Part shown: one piece after another, positions 36,744 to 48,700 of the stretch
Layout of the letters: each line of letters begins with the position of its first letter
Numbering within the stretch: the first letter of the stretch is position 1
NCBI GenBank assembly: GCA_000818945.1
Contig: KN805448.1
Span: 1 to 64,000, forward strand
Direction of reading: 5' to 3'
Origin: Schizochytrium sp. CCTCC M209059
Lineage: Eukaryota > Sar > Bigyra > Thraustochytrida > Thraustochytriidae
DNA length: 64,000 nt
The notes under the pieces: model-generated
The model's database searches: none
Told to the model about the DNA's origin: nothing
The model's input: only the letters and a program-made list of their open reading frames with translations
Position numbers and translations under genes: made by a program

Positions 36744-38525
36744 ATGTACTCGGTGCCGAACGGAGAGGTGCGCGACCACTACCGCGGGACGTGGAACGCG
36801 CCCATCGCGGACCGCCAGCATGAGCGTGGGTCGGTGAACTACAACACGCCCATGCCGGAAACCGTGCGCGGCGCGGACCCGAACAACCCCTTCGACAAGG
36901 CCTCCGCGGAGGTCGCGGGCGTCGTCAACACGGAGATCGATCCGCACTTCAAGGCGCAGCTCGCCGCCAAAATGACCGCCCGCCCCGGAGAGGCGGCCCC
37001 GGCTGCCTTTCCAGGCGCAGCGCCGCCGCCCGCGCGTCCCGCGCCCTCGCGAGCACCGCCGTCTCGCCGCAACTCGTACACAGGCCAGATGTCGCCGCAG
37101 CCTCAGCAGTCCTTGGGCTCGCCGCAGCCCCAGCAATCCTTGGGCTCGCCGCAGCCCCAGCAGTCCTTTGGCTCTCCCCAAGGCTACTCAGGATACGGAT
37201 CGCCGCAGCCTCAACAACCGCAACAGCACATGCAGCAAAACTATGGCGTCGACATGCACATGCAGCAGCAGCAGCCGCAGCCGCACCAGCACATGCAGCA
37301 GCAGCAATACCCGTATTCATATGGGTCGAACCCCCCCACCTATGGCGTCGAGGGATCCGACCCGTCCAACATGCTCTACGGCGCGCCCTCGAACGGCTAC
37401 CAAGACCTGTCGATGGGATCCTTTCAGGGAGGCTCTTTTGGCGCCCCCTCCAGCCGCACCTTGCTCACCGAATTCTCCGATCCTGCAGGCTCGTCGACGT
37501 GGGACCCCTTCTTTGGCGAAACCTCTTCTTCCGTCTCGGCCGGAGCCGAGCGCAAGAGCACCACCACCGATGAATTCGACGACGACGACGAAGACGACGA
37601 CAGCGATAGCGACCTCGACGATGAGGAAGTGGCAGACTCCATCTCAGCCTTCGACGACGCGAGCCTCGCCAAGGTCATCCCGGAAAAATTCTCCAACGAG
37701 GCAGCCCTCAGAGACTTCCTCCTCGCGCCCATGGAGTCCGAGAGACTCGTCAAGTGCATCATCATGTACGATTCAACGGAAAAGGTTTGGACCTTTACAA
37801 ACCAGTCGAACGGTATGCGACTCATGACTGCCTTCAAGAGAACCGACGGGCTCAAGCGCCTCACAACCTCGATGCAGTGGGCCATCAGCTACGCCCCGCG
37901 CGCGGTCGAAGACGACGGCTCGATGGAAATGCGCTCGCGCTTCGCTTCCTGGTCTTCGCAAAAGTCCAGCAAGTCTAAGTCCAAGTTCAATGCCGCTCGC
38001 TCGCAGGACACCTTCATTGCAAAAATGAAGTCCAACGTCAACGGCTCGTCCTTTGAGGTCTTTGACACCGGGCTGAACCCGTCCAAAGCCATGGGCGCCA
38101 TGCATGCCCGCCGCGAGCTCGGCGCCGTGCGCATCGAAAAACAGCAGTATGACCAGTACCGCCGCAGGGTACGCGTCTGCATCCCCGCCATGGGCCACAA
38201 CCGCCGGCCCCTCTCCAAAAAGGACCTCATGTTCGAGCGACTCGCCCAGGGAGACGATAACGTCTTCCCTTTGGCCAACCACGCGCCGAACCGACCGTCC
38301 TTTCTCCCCCGCCTCTCTGACTTCAAGGGCATGGCCCTCGCCAGCAGCATCAAAAACATCATCCTTCACAACCCGGCCGACAGGTCTGGCGACGTCATCT
38401 TTGTCTGCGGAAAGACATCCAAAAAGACGTTCAACTGCTACTTCAATGAGCCCATGTCTCCGGCCATGGCCTTTGCCATCACTCTTGCCAGCATCTCTTC
38501 CTACGTGAACCCCTCGAGCAAGTGA
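36744..38525 (+). CDS. Tubby-like protein
   Basis: Predicted 593 residues. The C-terminal ~250 residues form a Tubby domain (phosphoinositide-binding beta barrel): FIAKMKSNVNGSSFEVFDTGLNP, RRELGAVRIEKQQYDQYRRR, VCIPAMGHNRRPLS, ASSIKNIILHN and the terminal MSPAMAFAITLASI, matching the tubby C-terminal signature. The N-terminal half is disordered, with four SPQPQQS-type repeats (about 37087-37200), Gln/His/Met-rich stretches and an Asp/Glu tract (about 37570-37640). In animals tubby proteins help deliver receptors to cilia; in this protist the role is inferred only. The start is the ATG at 36744, 21 bases after a GGGAGAGGAGGGAG stretch. It is convergent with XPG. Confidence 0.9.
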   Translation: MYSVPNGEVRDHYRGTWNAPIADRQHERGSVNYNTPMPETVRGADPNNPFDKASAEVAGVVNTEIDPHFKAQLAAKMTARPGEAAPAAFPGAAPPPARPAPSRAPPSRRNSYTGQMSPQPQQSLGSPQPQQSLGSPQPQQSFGSPQGYSGYGSPQPQQPQQHMQQNYGVDMHMQQQQPQPHQHMQQQQYPYSYGSNPPTYGVEGSDPSNMLYGAPSNGYQDLSMGSFQGGSFGAPSSRTLLTEFSDPAGSSTWDPFFGETSSSVSAGAERKSTTTDEFDDDDEDDDSDSDLDDEEVADSISAFDDASLAKVIPEKFSNEAALRDFLLAPMESERLVKCIIMYDSTEKVWTFTNQSNGMRLMTAFKRTDGLKRLTTSMQWAISYAPRAVEDDGSMEMRSRFASWSSQKSSKSKSKFNAARSQDTFIAKMKSNVNGSSFEVFDTGLNPSKAMGAMHARRELGAVRIEKQQYDQYRRRVRVCIPAMGHNRRPLSKKDLMFERLAQGDDNVFPLANHAPNRPSFLPRLSDFKGMALASSIKNIILHNPADRSGDVIFVCGKTSKKTFNCYFNEPMSPAMAFAITLASISSYVNPSSK

Positions 38526-38806
38526 ACGAGGTGAACGCGCCACCGAAGAGTGAATCCTATAATCCAGATGTACATGCATCCTCCAAAACCACACGTACAC
38601 GAATCCGTCCATCCATACCTACCTACCTACCGACCTACCTACCTACCTACCTACATACATATGTACATCCATATATACATATTCAAATTTTCTTTCTTCT
38701 CTGGTTCGAAAACTAACTCTCGAAACACCTTTGATCAGTTCTCTGATGTGACTAGTTCACAACTTGCTCACGTTCTAGGCTTGGAAAGTTTATGCTCAAC
38801 AACGTT
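38526..38806. other. Convergent 3' region with CTAC array
   Basis: Shared 3' flank of Tubby (+) and XPG (-). It contains a (CTAC)n array at about 38614-38654 followed by ATACAT units to about 38685. No gene is seen. Confidence 0.6.
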
Positions 38807-40925
38807 TTATTCAGCCTCTTTCGTGCCGCCACCGTCGATCTCCACGCCAACCGCATTCACAAATCGAACTTTGCGTCCTCCCGAGGACACGCTCTTGTCT
38901 TTGATCACATTTTGAAGACGCTTTGAACGCACAGCTGCAAAGCGCGATCCATCGTTGTAGGACACGACAAACGAGTCCAAGGTGGACTGCACGCCTCGTT
39001 CGCGAAAGGCGCGAAGAGGCCGTTCGATCTGCGCATGGGCCTCCGCATCACTCCAGCCCAACTTGGCTGCGCAGTACCGCCGAATTGCAGCCTCCTCGGG
39101 GTCTTTGAATTCGAGACGGAAGTCTTTTGGCAACGGCGCGACAATCGGTTTCTCGTAAGCCTCCACTACCTGCAACGAGGGAAACTGTTCAGGGACAACC
39201 CATTTCTCTCGCGCTTTGCGATGGGAGCGCTTGAATTCACGCTGAGACGGAGTATCTGTACTTTGACCGCTTTCGAGCTCAGGAGGCGAGTTCACCCATT
39301 TTCGAAAGTCTGCCAAATTTGGAAAGGCGTGCACCACCTCGGAAGCATTCACAATACCAATTCCCTTGATTCCCGTTGTGTAATCGCTTCCTAGCAAAAG
39401 AGCCATATGAATCATGTCTTTGCGATTCATACCGAGCTCCTTTTCGACGTCAGAGGTCTTGTACGCCTCAACATACTTGCGATCGTCAAAGATGTTCTTG
39501 TACACGTTGCGCGCCCCGAACAAGAAGGCGTCGCAATCGTCAGTGACGACGCCGTCGACAATTCCCGAAAGTTCGAGCTCGGCGCACTCTGCTTCCGCCT
39601 CCATTGGTGCCTCAACGTACGGAAGTCCAAAGAGGCGTAGCAACTCCTTGACGTCTTCGAGCATCGCAGGCGTGACCGTTTCCGAATCGCGCTGAGCCGA
39701 ATAGCGCGTACGCATCAAATCCTCGTTTTCTTGCACAAGAGAACTCCGCGCCGCGCGCAAGCGCCTTTCTCGTTCTTCATCGGACTCCTTTTCCTCCAAC
39801 GCGCGAAGTCTTCGTATCTCAGCGGCGTTTTCCTCTTCTTTTCGCAGAAGTGCTTCTTCGACTTCAATCGCCTCTGCAGAGGCCACAAGGTCGTCGCTCT
39901 CTGCTGCAGGGTGGTTGACATCCTTCGCCGCCGTCACAGACGCATTCGCTCCATCAACTTTTGATTCTTCATTAGATGCTGACATGCCAACGACCTTTCC
40001 TTCCACATGCTCGACATCATTCCCAGAGCTGCGAGCAGCATCCGCATCGCTCTCACTCGCGACACTTCTGGTGTCAGCATCATCTCCAGGACTGCGCGCA
40101 GCAGCGGCAACGGTATCCCTTGCAGCTTTTGCATCTTCTTCATCCGCATCGGGCGATACAAGCTCGACTTCGACTTGGTCCAAGTTGTCACGATCGCCAT
40201 CGACGTCATGGGCTTCAGATGCGAGATCGATGTGCTCGCTGCCGGGTTTCCTTGCATCAGAAGCAATGCTCGACGAGAGATCTGCAACTTTGTCGTCAGC
40301 TATTTTGTCGTCAGCAACTTTGTCGTCAGCAATAGACACGTTAGTGACGGATTTAATAGCACGTTGGCGCAATGTTGACGATGCCAAAGGCTTTGTCGGT
40401 CTCTGCCCTAGATGACTCGATGGCAGCCGCAAGACGACAGACTTTAGCGGGGGCGCCTTCGGGGGCTCCTCGAATTGAATGGAGTCGAGAAAATCATCGT
40501 CGTCATCGTCATCATCATCATCATCGTCATCGTCATCGTTATCATCGTCGACATCGTCCCCGTCCTTGACAACTATTGCTTTGCTGCTTGCATCGCCAGC
40601 GCGATCAATGCTCCTCGGATCGTCAGAAGTGGTGTTGTCACTTTTCGCAGATTGAGTTCTTTCGACGTTGTCAGTTTTCTGATTCGGACCCTCTCCGCTG
40701 GTCTTCTCGGTCTCCTGGGTGGAAGCGCTCTTGATTACATTTACATGCTCTGATACCTCGCTGATATCTTCATCATCATCATCAACATCATGCAAAACCT
40801 TGCGACGACGTTTTGCAGACACTGAGGGCGAAAAATCTGAATCTGAATCGTCGACGTCGACCACCTCAAGCATTCTTTCCTCCGATCGCGACGGCGCTGG
40901 AAACGCGGAGGAAGAAGAAAACGAC

Positions 40926-40957
<32 letters not shown>

Positions 40958-42427
40958 TGATGATGATGTCACGCGGGTCACGGTCGGGTTTGCAGGATCC
41001 ACCGAGGTCGCAGCAGAAGAGGCAGCAGCCGCAAGAGCGGCCGCTTTTCGCTTGCGCACAGCGCTACGAACTGCATTCGCAGCCCACGACGTGAGGTGAG
41101 ACGCAGTGTTCATGGCCTTGGAGAGGGCCTCTTCGCTGTGACCCGTGTAAGTTCCCGCATGATTCGCTGCCTGCATCTTGAAAAATTCCTGAGAGTGTTT
41201 CCCTGGCTTTTGAGCGAGAATTTTATCAAGCGTGGAGCTGTTTGGTACAGGAGGTAGTGCGTGCGACTGCCCCTTTATGCCTTGATGATGAGTTGGGGTC
41301 ACTCCTGGAGATTGATCTGTTGTTTTGTCCTTGAGCACATATTGCACGCGCGCATCTGATGCAATGCGCTTGCCTGCACCCGATGCCTTGGCAAGATTGG
41401 ACTCAACATTATCAAGTCGCTTCTTCAAATTGACGTCTTTGAGAAAGTGCGACAGCTGCATTGCAGAATACTGTCGCGGGTCGCCTGCTACTGGAATAAA
41501 CTCATTTCGTTTCGATTCGCGCTGCCTCCGTTTGTCTTTGAGAAGGGCAATGACTTCGTACTGCAAACGCTTGGGAAGCACACCGATCGAGGAAATGTCG
41601 ACCGTTCCGTCGGCCATGACGGGAAGCTGGGCAATGATCTCCTCGACCTGTTCGGATGAATCTGCAAAGATGTCATCTTCCAATGTGTTATCCTCTTCGG
41701 ACTTGACATTGTTGTTGTCGTCGTCAGCATTCGCTGCCGAGGCTGTTGCGGCCTCGATGTCGGCGACAAGATCGACAGTCTTTGGCGCCTGCGCATCCTG
41801 GGGTTTGCCAGGTTGCGCCGCGCCTGCCTGACTCCACGAGATCCCCAATGGCAGGTCTTCGTCATCATCGTCGTCGTCGTCGTCATCATCGTCAGCATTC
41901 TGCTCCTTGGTCGTAGCGTCTGTTGAAGTTGCTGCTGCCCCAACCCCGGGCCTTGCTTTGGGCATGTTGAATCCGGAGGCAATGCCGGGCTGAGACGTCT
42001 CTGGAGCGTTTTCGGTGCGCGCATCGCCAGGCAAGAGCTTGGCCTTATGTGCTTGCTGTGCTTGCGATACCTCGCGCAAAAGCATCTGGTTGAGAAGAAG
42101 TTTTTGCGCAGCGCGCTTGAGCATGCGCTCATTAAAGTCTGCCTTGGCACGACGCGCCTCTCGAATCCTTCGCTTGAGCACAGGTACGCCGCCATCAAAG
42201 ACAAAGAGCGGCTTGATTTTGTTGGCGAGCAGCTTGAGAATGCGCCGCAGCGAGCCGAGAATGTGCGCATTATGGATCATGCGGCCGTCCTCTTTACTCC
42301 GCATCGCCTTGATAAACTGCGTGAGCCAGATGCTGGCGTCAACCGCGAGCACCTTGCCCTGAAGCGTCTGCACATCGACACGTCGGCCCACGGGCGCAAG
42401 CGCCTTCCACAGCCCATGGACGCCCAT
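38807..42427 (-). CDS. ERCC5: XPG/Rad2 (ERCC5) structure-specific endonuclease
   Basis: Predicted 1206 residues, full XPG length class. It makes the 3' incision in nucleotide excision repair. XPG-N domain at the start (MGVHGLWKALAPVGRRVDV; FVFDGGVPVLKRR supplies the first catalytic Asp) and XPG-I domain near residues 930-1000 (GLPYVEAPMEAEAECAELE; VVTDDCDAFLFGARNVYKN), followed by the helix-hairpin-helix ALLLGSDYTTGIKGIG. The roughly 800-residue spacer between the two halves, rather than a short FEN1-like loop, marks it as XPG/Rad2. The spacer is Ser/Asp-rich, with a long poly-Asp tract and a poly-Ser tract, and holds segments such as DPRQYSAMQLSHFL. Near the C-terminus GVQSTLDSFV resembles a PCNA-interacting QxxLxxF box. 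The start is a true ATG at 42427. It is intronless. Confidence 0.94.
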
Positions 42428-42857
42428 GGTCGACGACTTGTCGCTGTCCGCTTGTCGACGCGGTTCTTTCTGCGCAGAGAGCGGTTTCCAGAGGCCGCGC
42501 TCTGCGACCTCGCCTTCCCCGCGGCCACCCGCGCAAAGTTTGCGAGGCCTCGGCTGGCCTCTGCCTCACGATTCTTTGAGTTGTTGTTGAGAGTTTGAGT
42601 TTGACGCAACGCAGGACAGGACACTCACTCTCTTCCACCTTCCGAGACCTTGGACAGCAGAAAACAAGCTAGGCGCAAGAAGAGGCACTCGATGTCAAAG
42701 TATGACTCACGCGCACTCCAAGAGAGGCGAACCTCGACTCGCACTAACGCGCTCCAAAGAGTACTTTGTCGTATGAGCTGCTTGCGTTGAGTTGCCGACG
42801 AAATGATTTGCATCGACCACCTTGCAGGACTTGCGAAAATGTATAAATTATTTCTAG
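42428..42857. other. Intergenic region upstream of XPG
   Basis: 430 bp between XPG (5' end) and the next minus-strand gene (3' end). Unique sequence. A TATAAATTATT-like AT-rich patch lies at about 42840-42852, just beyond the stop codon of the neighbour. No gene is seen. Confidence 0.55.
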
Positions 42858-44861
42858 TTAGGAATCCACATGAGCGGCGAGAAGACTTTGCTGACCACTA
42901 TCAATGACAGAAGCGACAAAGGCCGATGTGACAAGACCAATTTGATCCTCCGCAGAACGCAAAGCCATCTGGACACTCTCTTCCACAAAGTTGCAAGCGA
43001 ATTGGTGTCTTATCCGGGCATGAATGTCGGAAAGTCTTTCCTGCGCAATATGTAGAATACCATCCATACATGCAGCGCCAACAGACTTGCGTGCCACCCC
43101 GGAACGCGAGCGCGCGGCTCTGGCGCGGACGGATGAGGTAACTGCCACGTTCAATGATCCCTCTACAGTATTTCTTGCAACGAGACGCAGCGTCGCGGCA
43201 GCATCTGGATCGTCCAAGGTTTCGGGAAGCTCCAATGCGGGATCTCTGCTCTGCAGAGGCTCGCGAAGTTCACGCTTGACTTGTGCCTGGACGGCAAGAT
43301 CAACACGCATGGCTTGATCCTGCACAAAGCAATGCCGCGCAAGGTGTTTGCGCTGCAGTTCAATGCGGCGATAATGTAAGCTCTTGGACAAACGCTGAAA
43401 CTTGTTGCGCAAGGCCTCAATCTCGGGAGGCAGACGTGACGTAGGTCTTCGCAATTTCTTTTCGTGCGCGCGGAGGCGTTCCTGCACCTGGGCAACAGCA
43501 GTTTCGAGCGTGTCGACAACCTTTTGGCTGGCCGCAATGTCTGCGTCCATGCGCTCGAGCTTGCTACGACTATCACTTCGAAAGGCGTGCAGATCTGCTT
43601 GTGTGAGCGGAGGTAATGCATTTGGGTTTGACAGCACTTCTGATACCGTGAATGCAGGGACTGGCTGATCGCAAAGGCAGGCACGTCCTTGTGCCTGGGG
43701 CTCAACGCCCAAAGTCTTGGCTTGACGTGACGCTGCGCCCAATGGAGCAAGTTTATTTGCACGCAGGCCAGAGCTGTTTAAGCGACCACGCGTCCTCGCA
43801 TTCTTTGGACTCTGGGGTCGAGGTCCAAGAGTACTATCCGGGACCTTTTGCTTGGCGTCCGCGCTGATGCCGCCTTTAATCTCTTCGTGTGCAACTTGTC
43901 GCTCTGCGAGGCGTTGCGTCGCGCGTTCATGCTCTTGGACGAGGATCGCCCAGGCGGCGACCATGCGCCGAGTTGCGAGGTCGCCGATATGGCTTGTATC
44001 CTGCGGATCTTCGGAATACGACAAGGATACATTGCTGTCATCGTTGTCCTTGTGATGCAGTTCGTGAGGCCCTTCATATTGAAATGGAACAAGAACCTGG
44101 CCACCCTCGACGCTAACAGGAAAGAGAAATGGGTTGCCACGTAATCGAAAGGTGACCGGGTCGTAGTGAAAGTGTTTGGCTACGGCGGCTCGAAACGACG
44201 CGTGCGAGTCAAACGAGCCGAGGTCCACAAGGACACGTAGTAGGTAGTTGCGATTCTCAAAGATAAAGGGGAGGGGTTCTGGCAGACACTTGCGCCACTT
44301 CGAGATAGCTTCGATGGCAAGAAGCGAGGCTTGCCGGATATCCAGAAGAAGTTTGATGCAGGTTTTACGAGAAAATTCTGCAGAGTCATTCGGCCCAGCT
44401 TGATCCCTGAGCAGAGCGAGGAGAGATTCACGCTCAAGAATTCTCTTCACAACGTTCATCTCGATGCCCTTCGCTTCGTCATGAACGATTTGTAGCGAGA
44501 TACTTGCCCTTTTCCTCGATACACCATCACTCGCCATCGTTTTGCGGCCCACATCGAGCTGTACGTGTCCACTCGGTTTCTTTCTACTATTCTCAAGGTT
44601 TGAGTGCATTTCGCGGGGCGCGTTCGCCGCGCATTTGGCCTTGTGGCGAAGGGCGCGCTTGCCTTCTGCGTCGCGCTTTGCGCGATCTGTGTCTGCATTG
44701 TACGGAGGAATGCCGCGTTCAGTGGCAGGAAAGCACACGTTCCATTGAGGCCGCGCATCGTCGCGATTTGGCTTGGCCTTGGTCTTGGCCTTACCCTTGG
44801 TCTTGGCTTTGGCACTGATTACCCCCCGTTGCACTTGCTCCGCTGCCGCTCCGGTGTTCAT
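42858..44861 (-). CDS. Unrecognised coiled-coil protein
   Basis: Predicted 667 residues. The family is not recognised. Residues 1-130 are basic and disordered with a KAKTKGKAKTKAKP repeat. About 134-225 looks conserved and helical (MNVVKRILERESLLALLRDQ ... LLDIRQASLLAIEAISKW ... PFIFENRNYLLRVLVDL), reminiscent of an uncharacterised helical module found in some protist flagellar/IQ proteins, but I cannot confirm that. About 295-335 is an amphipathic helix rich in Arg/Ala/Glu. About 430-535 is a strong coiled coil. The C-terminal ~90 residues are helical. The upstream opening codon (44939) is GTG; the first ATG is 44861. It is divergent from the FG-GAP gene. The base composition and codon use look like its neighbours', so it is a real gene. 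Confidence 0.7.
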   Translation of the reverse strand: MNTGAAAEQVQRGVISAKAKTKGKAKTKAKPNRDDARPQWNVCFPATERGIPPYNADTDRAKRDAEGKRALRHKAKCAANAPREMHSNLENSRKKPSGHVQLDVGRKTMASDGVSRKRASISLQIVHDEAKGIEMNVVKRILERESLLALLRDQAGPNDSAEFSRKTCIKLLLDIRQASLLAIEAISKWRKCLPEPLPFIFENRNYLLRVLVDLGSFDSHASFRAAVAKHFHYDPVTFRLRGNPFLFPVSVEGGQVLVPFQYEGPHELHHKDNDDSNVSLSYSEDPQDTSHIGDLATRRMVAAWAILVQEHERATQRLAERQVAHEEIKGGISADAKQKVPDSTLGPRPQSPKNARTRGRLNSSGLRANKLAPLGAASRQAKTLGVEPQAQGRACLCDQPVPAFTVSEVLSNPNALPPLTQADLHAFRSDSRSKLERMDADIAASQKVVDTLETAVAQVQERLRAHEKKLRRPTSRLPPEIEALRNKFQRLSKSLHYRRIELQRKHLARHCFVQDQAMRVDLAVQAQVKRELREPLQSRDPALELPETLDDPDAAATLRLVARNTVEGSLNVAVTSSVRARAARSRSGVARKSVGAACMDGILHIAQERLSDIHARIRHQFACNFVEESVQMALRSAEDQIGLVTSAFVASVIDSGQQSLLAAHVDS

Positions 44862-45726
44862 TTGTCGCAAGCGCACAAGGATAGGCCACGGGGGCCCCGG
44901 CCGCACGATTGGCCCTTTGTCGATCCGGAGAGCGCGCACGCAAGCTTGCTAGCTTCGTCTGCCCGGGTAGCGGCCGGTCAGTGTGCCGTAATCTATTGAT
45001 CGCCGCGGCGCTTCGTCGTCGGTTCTGCGTTCCCATTCCCACAACGCGGATGCATGTGTGAAAAAGAGTGTGTACTCTCGAACTCCTTTTCTCTCTTCTT
45101 CTTCTTCTTCTTCTTCTTCTTCCTTCTTCTTCCTTCTTCTTTCACCAGCCAACTGGATAATGCGACCCGCAGCCGCTGACTTATGTAGCTCTTTTTGGCG
45201 ACTGGCTCATTGCCCTGGTTGCTGGCTCGTTGGCTACCGAAGGAACCACGTCAATTCTCTCTGGAGAAAAGTGTTCGTGGATTGTCCGAAGGAGAGCGCC
45301 TAGGCTAAGCAAGGCTGACCCACGTGTCGCGATGTGCCTTTGACCGCATGAATGCGACACGTCTGCCCTTACAGGGGCGGCCACGTCCAAGTCGAAAAGG
45401 CCGCAGCCGCCACCTCTACCGATAATGCCCGGTCGTTTCTGTTGGTCAAACGTGTCATTCATGTCAATCAATCACCACACACAATCCGAGCCAGCTCAGG
45501 CTGAGCGAAGAGTCCACTTCTACGCCAAAACCCGCGCCGCGGGGGGCCACGAACGGGGGACAAAGGCAAGCTCGCGGAGCAGGCTCGCAGAGGCGAGGCG
45601 AGAGAGTAGAACTCCGCAAGGAGTAGCAAGTCCGTAAGTCCGCAAGCCGAGACACCGCGCGGGGCAAGATCGTTCGCTCGCTGGCGGCTCGGCTGGCTGA
45701 CTGCACACAAGATCGCGCGCACGGCA
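44862..45726. promoter_or_regulatory. Divergent intergenic region with CTT array
   Basis: 865 bp between the coiled-coil gene (-) and the FG-GAP gene (+). It includes a (CTT)n tract at about 45096-45141 (TTCTTC units). Otherwise unremarkable; no gene is seen. Confidence 0.5.
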
Positions 45727-48700
45727 ATGACGACAAACTTGAGAGCGACGCGAGTCCTCGTTGCGGCCTTGGTGGCGGCGCTAGTAGCGCTGGCGCTGGA
45801 TGGCTCTCACGCACAGCCGGTGACGGCAGAGAGCATCGGCGCGACGTGCACGGCGCTGCACAGAACAACTGATGGAGACTCTTGCGGAGACTGCCTTCCG
45901 AACTACAAGACGGCCACGGCTGCGGGCACGTGCAGACACACCCCGGAACCTCTGCAGGTTGTCTTCGATGAAAGGTCCGAGGCGGACGCCTTCGCGGCCG
46001 CAGCGACCTTCGCCGCGATCGATGAGCCTTGGTGCTTTTTTGCCTTTGCAGATCTCGATGGCGACGGCCACGATGACCTCGTTGCAGGTGTTGATAACTT
46101 TGCATGGTATCGTAACGAAGGAGGCAGTAGCATAGCTACGCTGCCGACCGCTGACCTGAACATCGGCGGTTTTTCATGCCCAGAAAACGTCGTTTTCGCC
46201 GACTTTGATGGTGACGGTGACCTCGATTGCCTCGTGGCTAACTACCGAGCGCCCCTCGAGCTCGAGGACATTGCTTTCTTTCGGAACGATGGCAACGTGT
46301 CCATGCCAGCCTTTGTCGCCGCGCCAAATGATCCCTTTCCTGAAGCGCTCTATGCCTCCATAACTGCCATGTCGAGCACATTTGAAGACAGCTGCTTCTC
46401 TTCGGTGAGCGACGAATACTCTTCGGGAGCTCTTTCAAACTGCATAAGAACCCTGAGCGTGACTGACCTTGACAATGACGGCGACCTCGACATTTTCATC
46501 TTGCCTTCGCTCTTTCCGGAGGTCATTTATCTACGTAACGTTGGCACACTCGCCAATCCGCAATTCGTTAATGCCGTCAGCACCCTGAACCCGTTCAATG
46601 GCATCGCCTTTGAGAGTCCTGAGGCGATGAAGAGTACTCTTCACTTTGCAGATTTCGACTTTGATGGTGACCTCGACGCATACCTGATTGGCATTCCAGA
46701 AAACGAAGAAGACGCGTCCACAATAACATACTTTCGGAACAGAGGAAATGCGCAAACACCACGATTTGCTCTCGTAGAAAATGTGGCGTCGCCCTTTGCA
46801 CTCACTTCAAGCTACCAAAACGCGAGCACGACGTATCTTCGCGTGGGAAGAGTTCAAGATAACAAAGACTTTGTGCTTCTGATGGTAGATTCGCAAGAGA
46901 AGCTTACGGCGCTGCTCTCCCGACCCACTCGAGGTGTCGACGCATACACGGGCCATCCAATGCCTTTACTGGATATTGACAACATGCTGGCACACTATGG
47001 TGTCGGCAACAGGACATTTCGGATATTTAGTCTCGGAACACAAAAGTGGACTTTTGTCGACTACGACGGCGATGGTGACTTGGACTACATCCAATTATTC
47101 AATGGTTTTCCAGCGACACGAGCAGACAAAGATAGTGGTTACACTCTCATCAATGGGGTTCGTCGCGTGGATTATGTGTGGGCAATCTCAAATGTTGGCT
47201 CCAGCGAACGGCCCGAGTTCAGTTTTAGCGGTTCAGTACCGGCACTCGAGGACCTCGTGAATGCTGCAGGACGATTCATAGGCGCAGAAGATCCAGACGG
47301 GGACGGTCTTTTGAACGTCGTGATTGACGACATCGCCACGGTCGATCTCGATGGAGATGGTGACTTTGACATGGTTCTTGCCTCCGACAATCTGCTGATT
47401 TACGTTCCAAACACAGGCAATGGAACACATATGGCATTTGACGAAGCAGTGAATCAAACACTGAGTCCTTTCCGAGAGATTGAACTCGATGGGCCATGTT
47501 ATATCGCCTTTGCGGACGTTGACGATGATGGGGACCAGGATCTACTCACTCTCGGCTCCACAGGGTTTGCCTTTTTCAGGAACGATGGTTCGACACAAAA
47601 CCCGGCGTTTGTGCCTGTAGAGGATTCGAACCAGAATCCCTTTGTCCACCTCGAAGGTTTTACTTCGGAGACACACACGGATCTGATGTTCACAGACATT
47701 GATGCAGACGGCGACATTGATCTCGTCTTTGCCTTGCAAGGTGACTACGTGTCTCGCTATCCCACAGAAAGTGACTACAATTCCTTTACGGTTCGCAATA
47801 CGGGAAATGCGACTTATCCGCATTTTGAAGCTGCCAAGGAGAAGCAGTTCTCATACGATGGAAGTGTGTGGGGGGACCGCTATCGTATCTATCAAGGCTA
47901 TGCCGATTTGGATGGGGACGGAGATGTAGACAGAATTGAGCAGCTCTCGGATCTCACCTCATTCGATGTGGTGTTGAATTTTAACAGAAACACGGCTCGC
48001 GAATGCCTCTCCGATTGCTCATCACGCGGTTATTGCATGCAGCCCGACAACAACACCCTTGCCGCACTTGGTGGCGTAGAGAAAGCGCTGATGGATGTTG
48101 ACAGTATTGACGCAAAGTCTATCGACGATCTCGCTGGCGTGTGCATTTGCACTTCGTCTGACTTTGAGGGCAACGCATGCGAGCTATGTGCCAGCGATTT
48201 GGTTTATGGACGCGACTGCGACCAGTCATGCCCGGTTTTTTCCCGTACACACGCGCAACCAGCGTATCCTTTGAGCCTTGCCATTGATGATTGCGTATGC
48301 GACGAAGGCTTTGTTCAAGTCGATGTAGGAGACACTTTCGAGTGCCATTGTCCGGCAGGTAGCTTTGTCAACAGCGAAGCCGGTCGTTGTGACCCCTGTC
48401 CGCTAGGGACATTTTCCGAAGGACCGAGCGCAGACACATTCTGTGCAGCTTGCGCCCCTTACGGCTCTCTCACGGCAGCGCTTGGCGCCTCCGAGGAGTC
48501 CATGTGCGTCTGCCCTGCTGATCGAGTTGAAGCCAATGGAACTTGCGTATGCGCCATAGGTTTCTATCAACATGAAGGCGACGACGCGTTAGTCTGTCGC
48601 AAGTGTCCCGCAGAACGTCCATTTACGCTGCGTGCCGGCGCTTTGTCAGAGAGCGAGTGCGTTGCGCCCACTGGAACAATGCTGGTTAATGGCGAGGTAG

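Noticed and set aside
35605..36837. 410-codon plus-strand open frame upstream of Tubby
   Set aside because: It overlaps the Tubby start in another frame, is Arg/Ala/Pro-rich in all three phases, and shows no domain; typical of GC-rich non-coding DNA.
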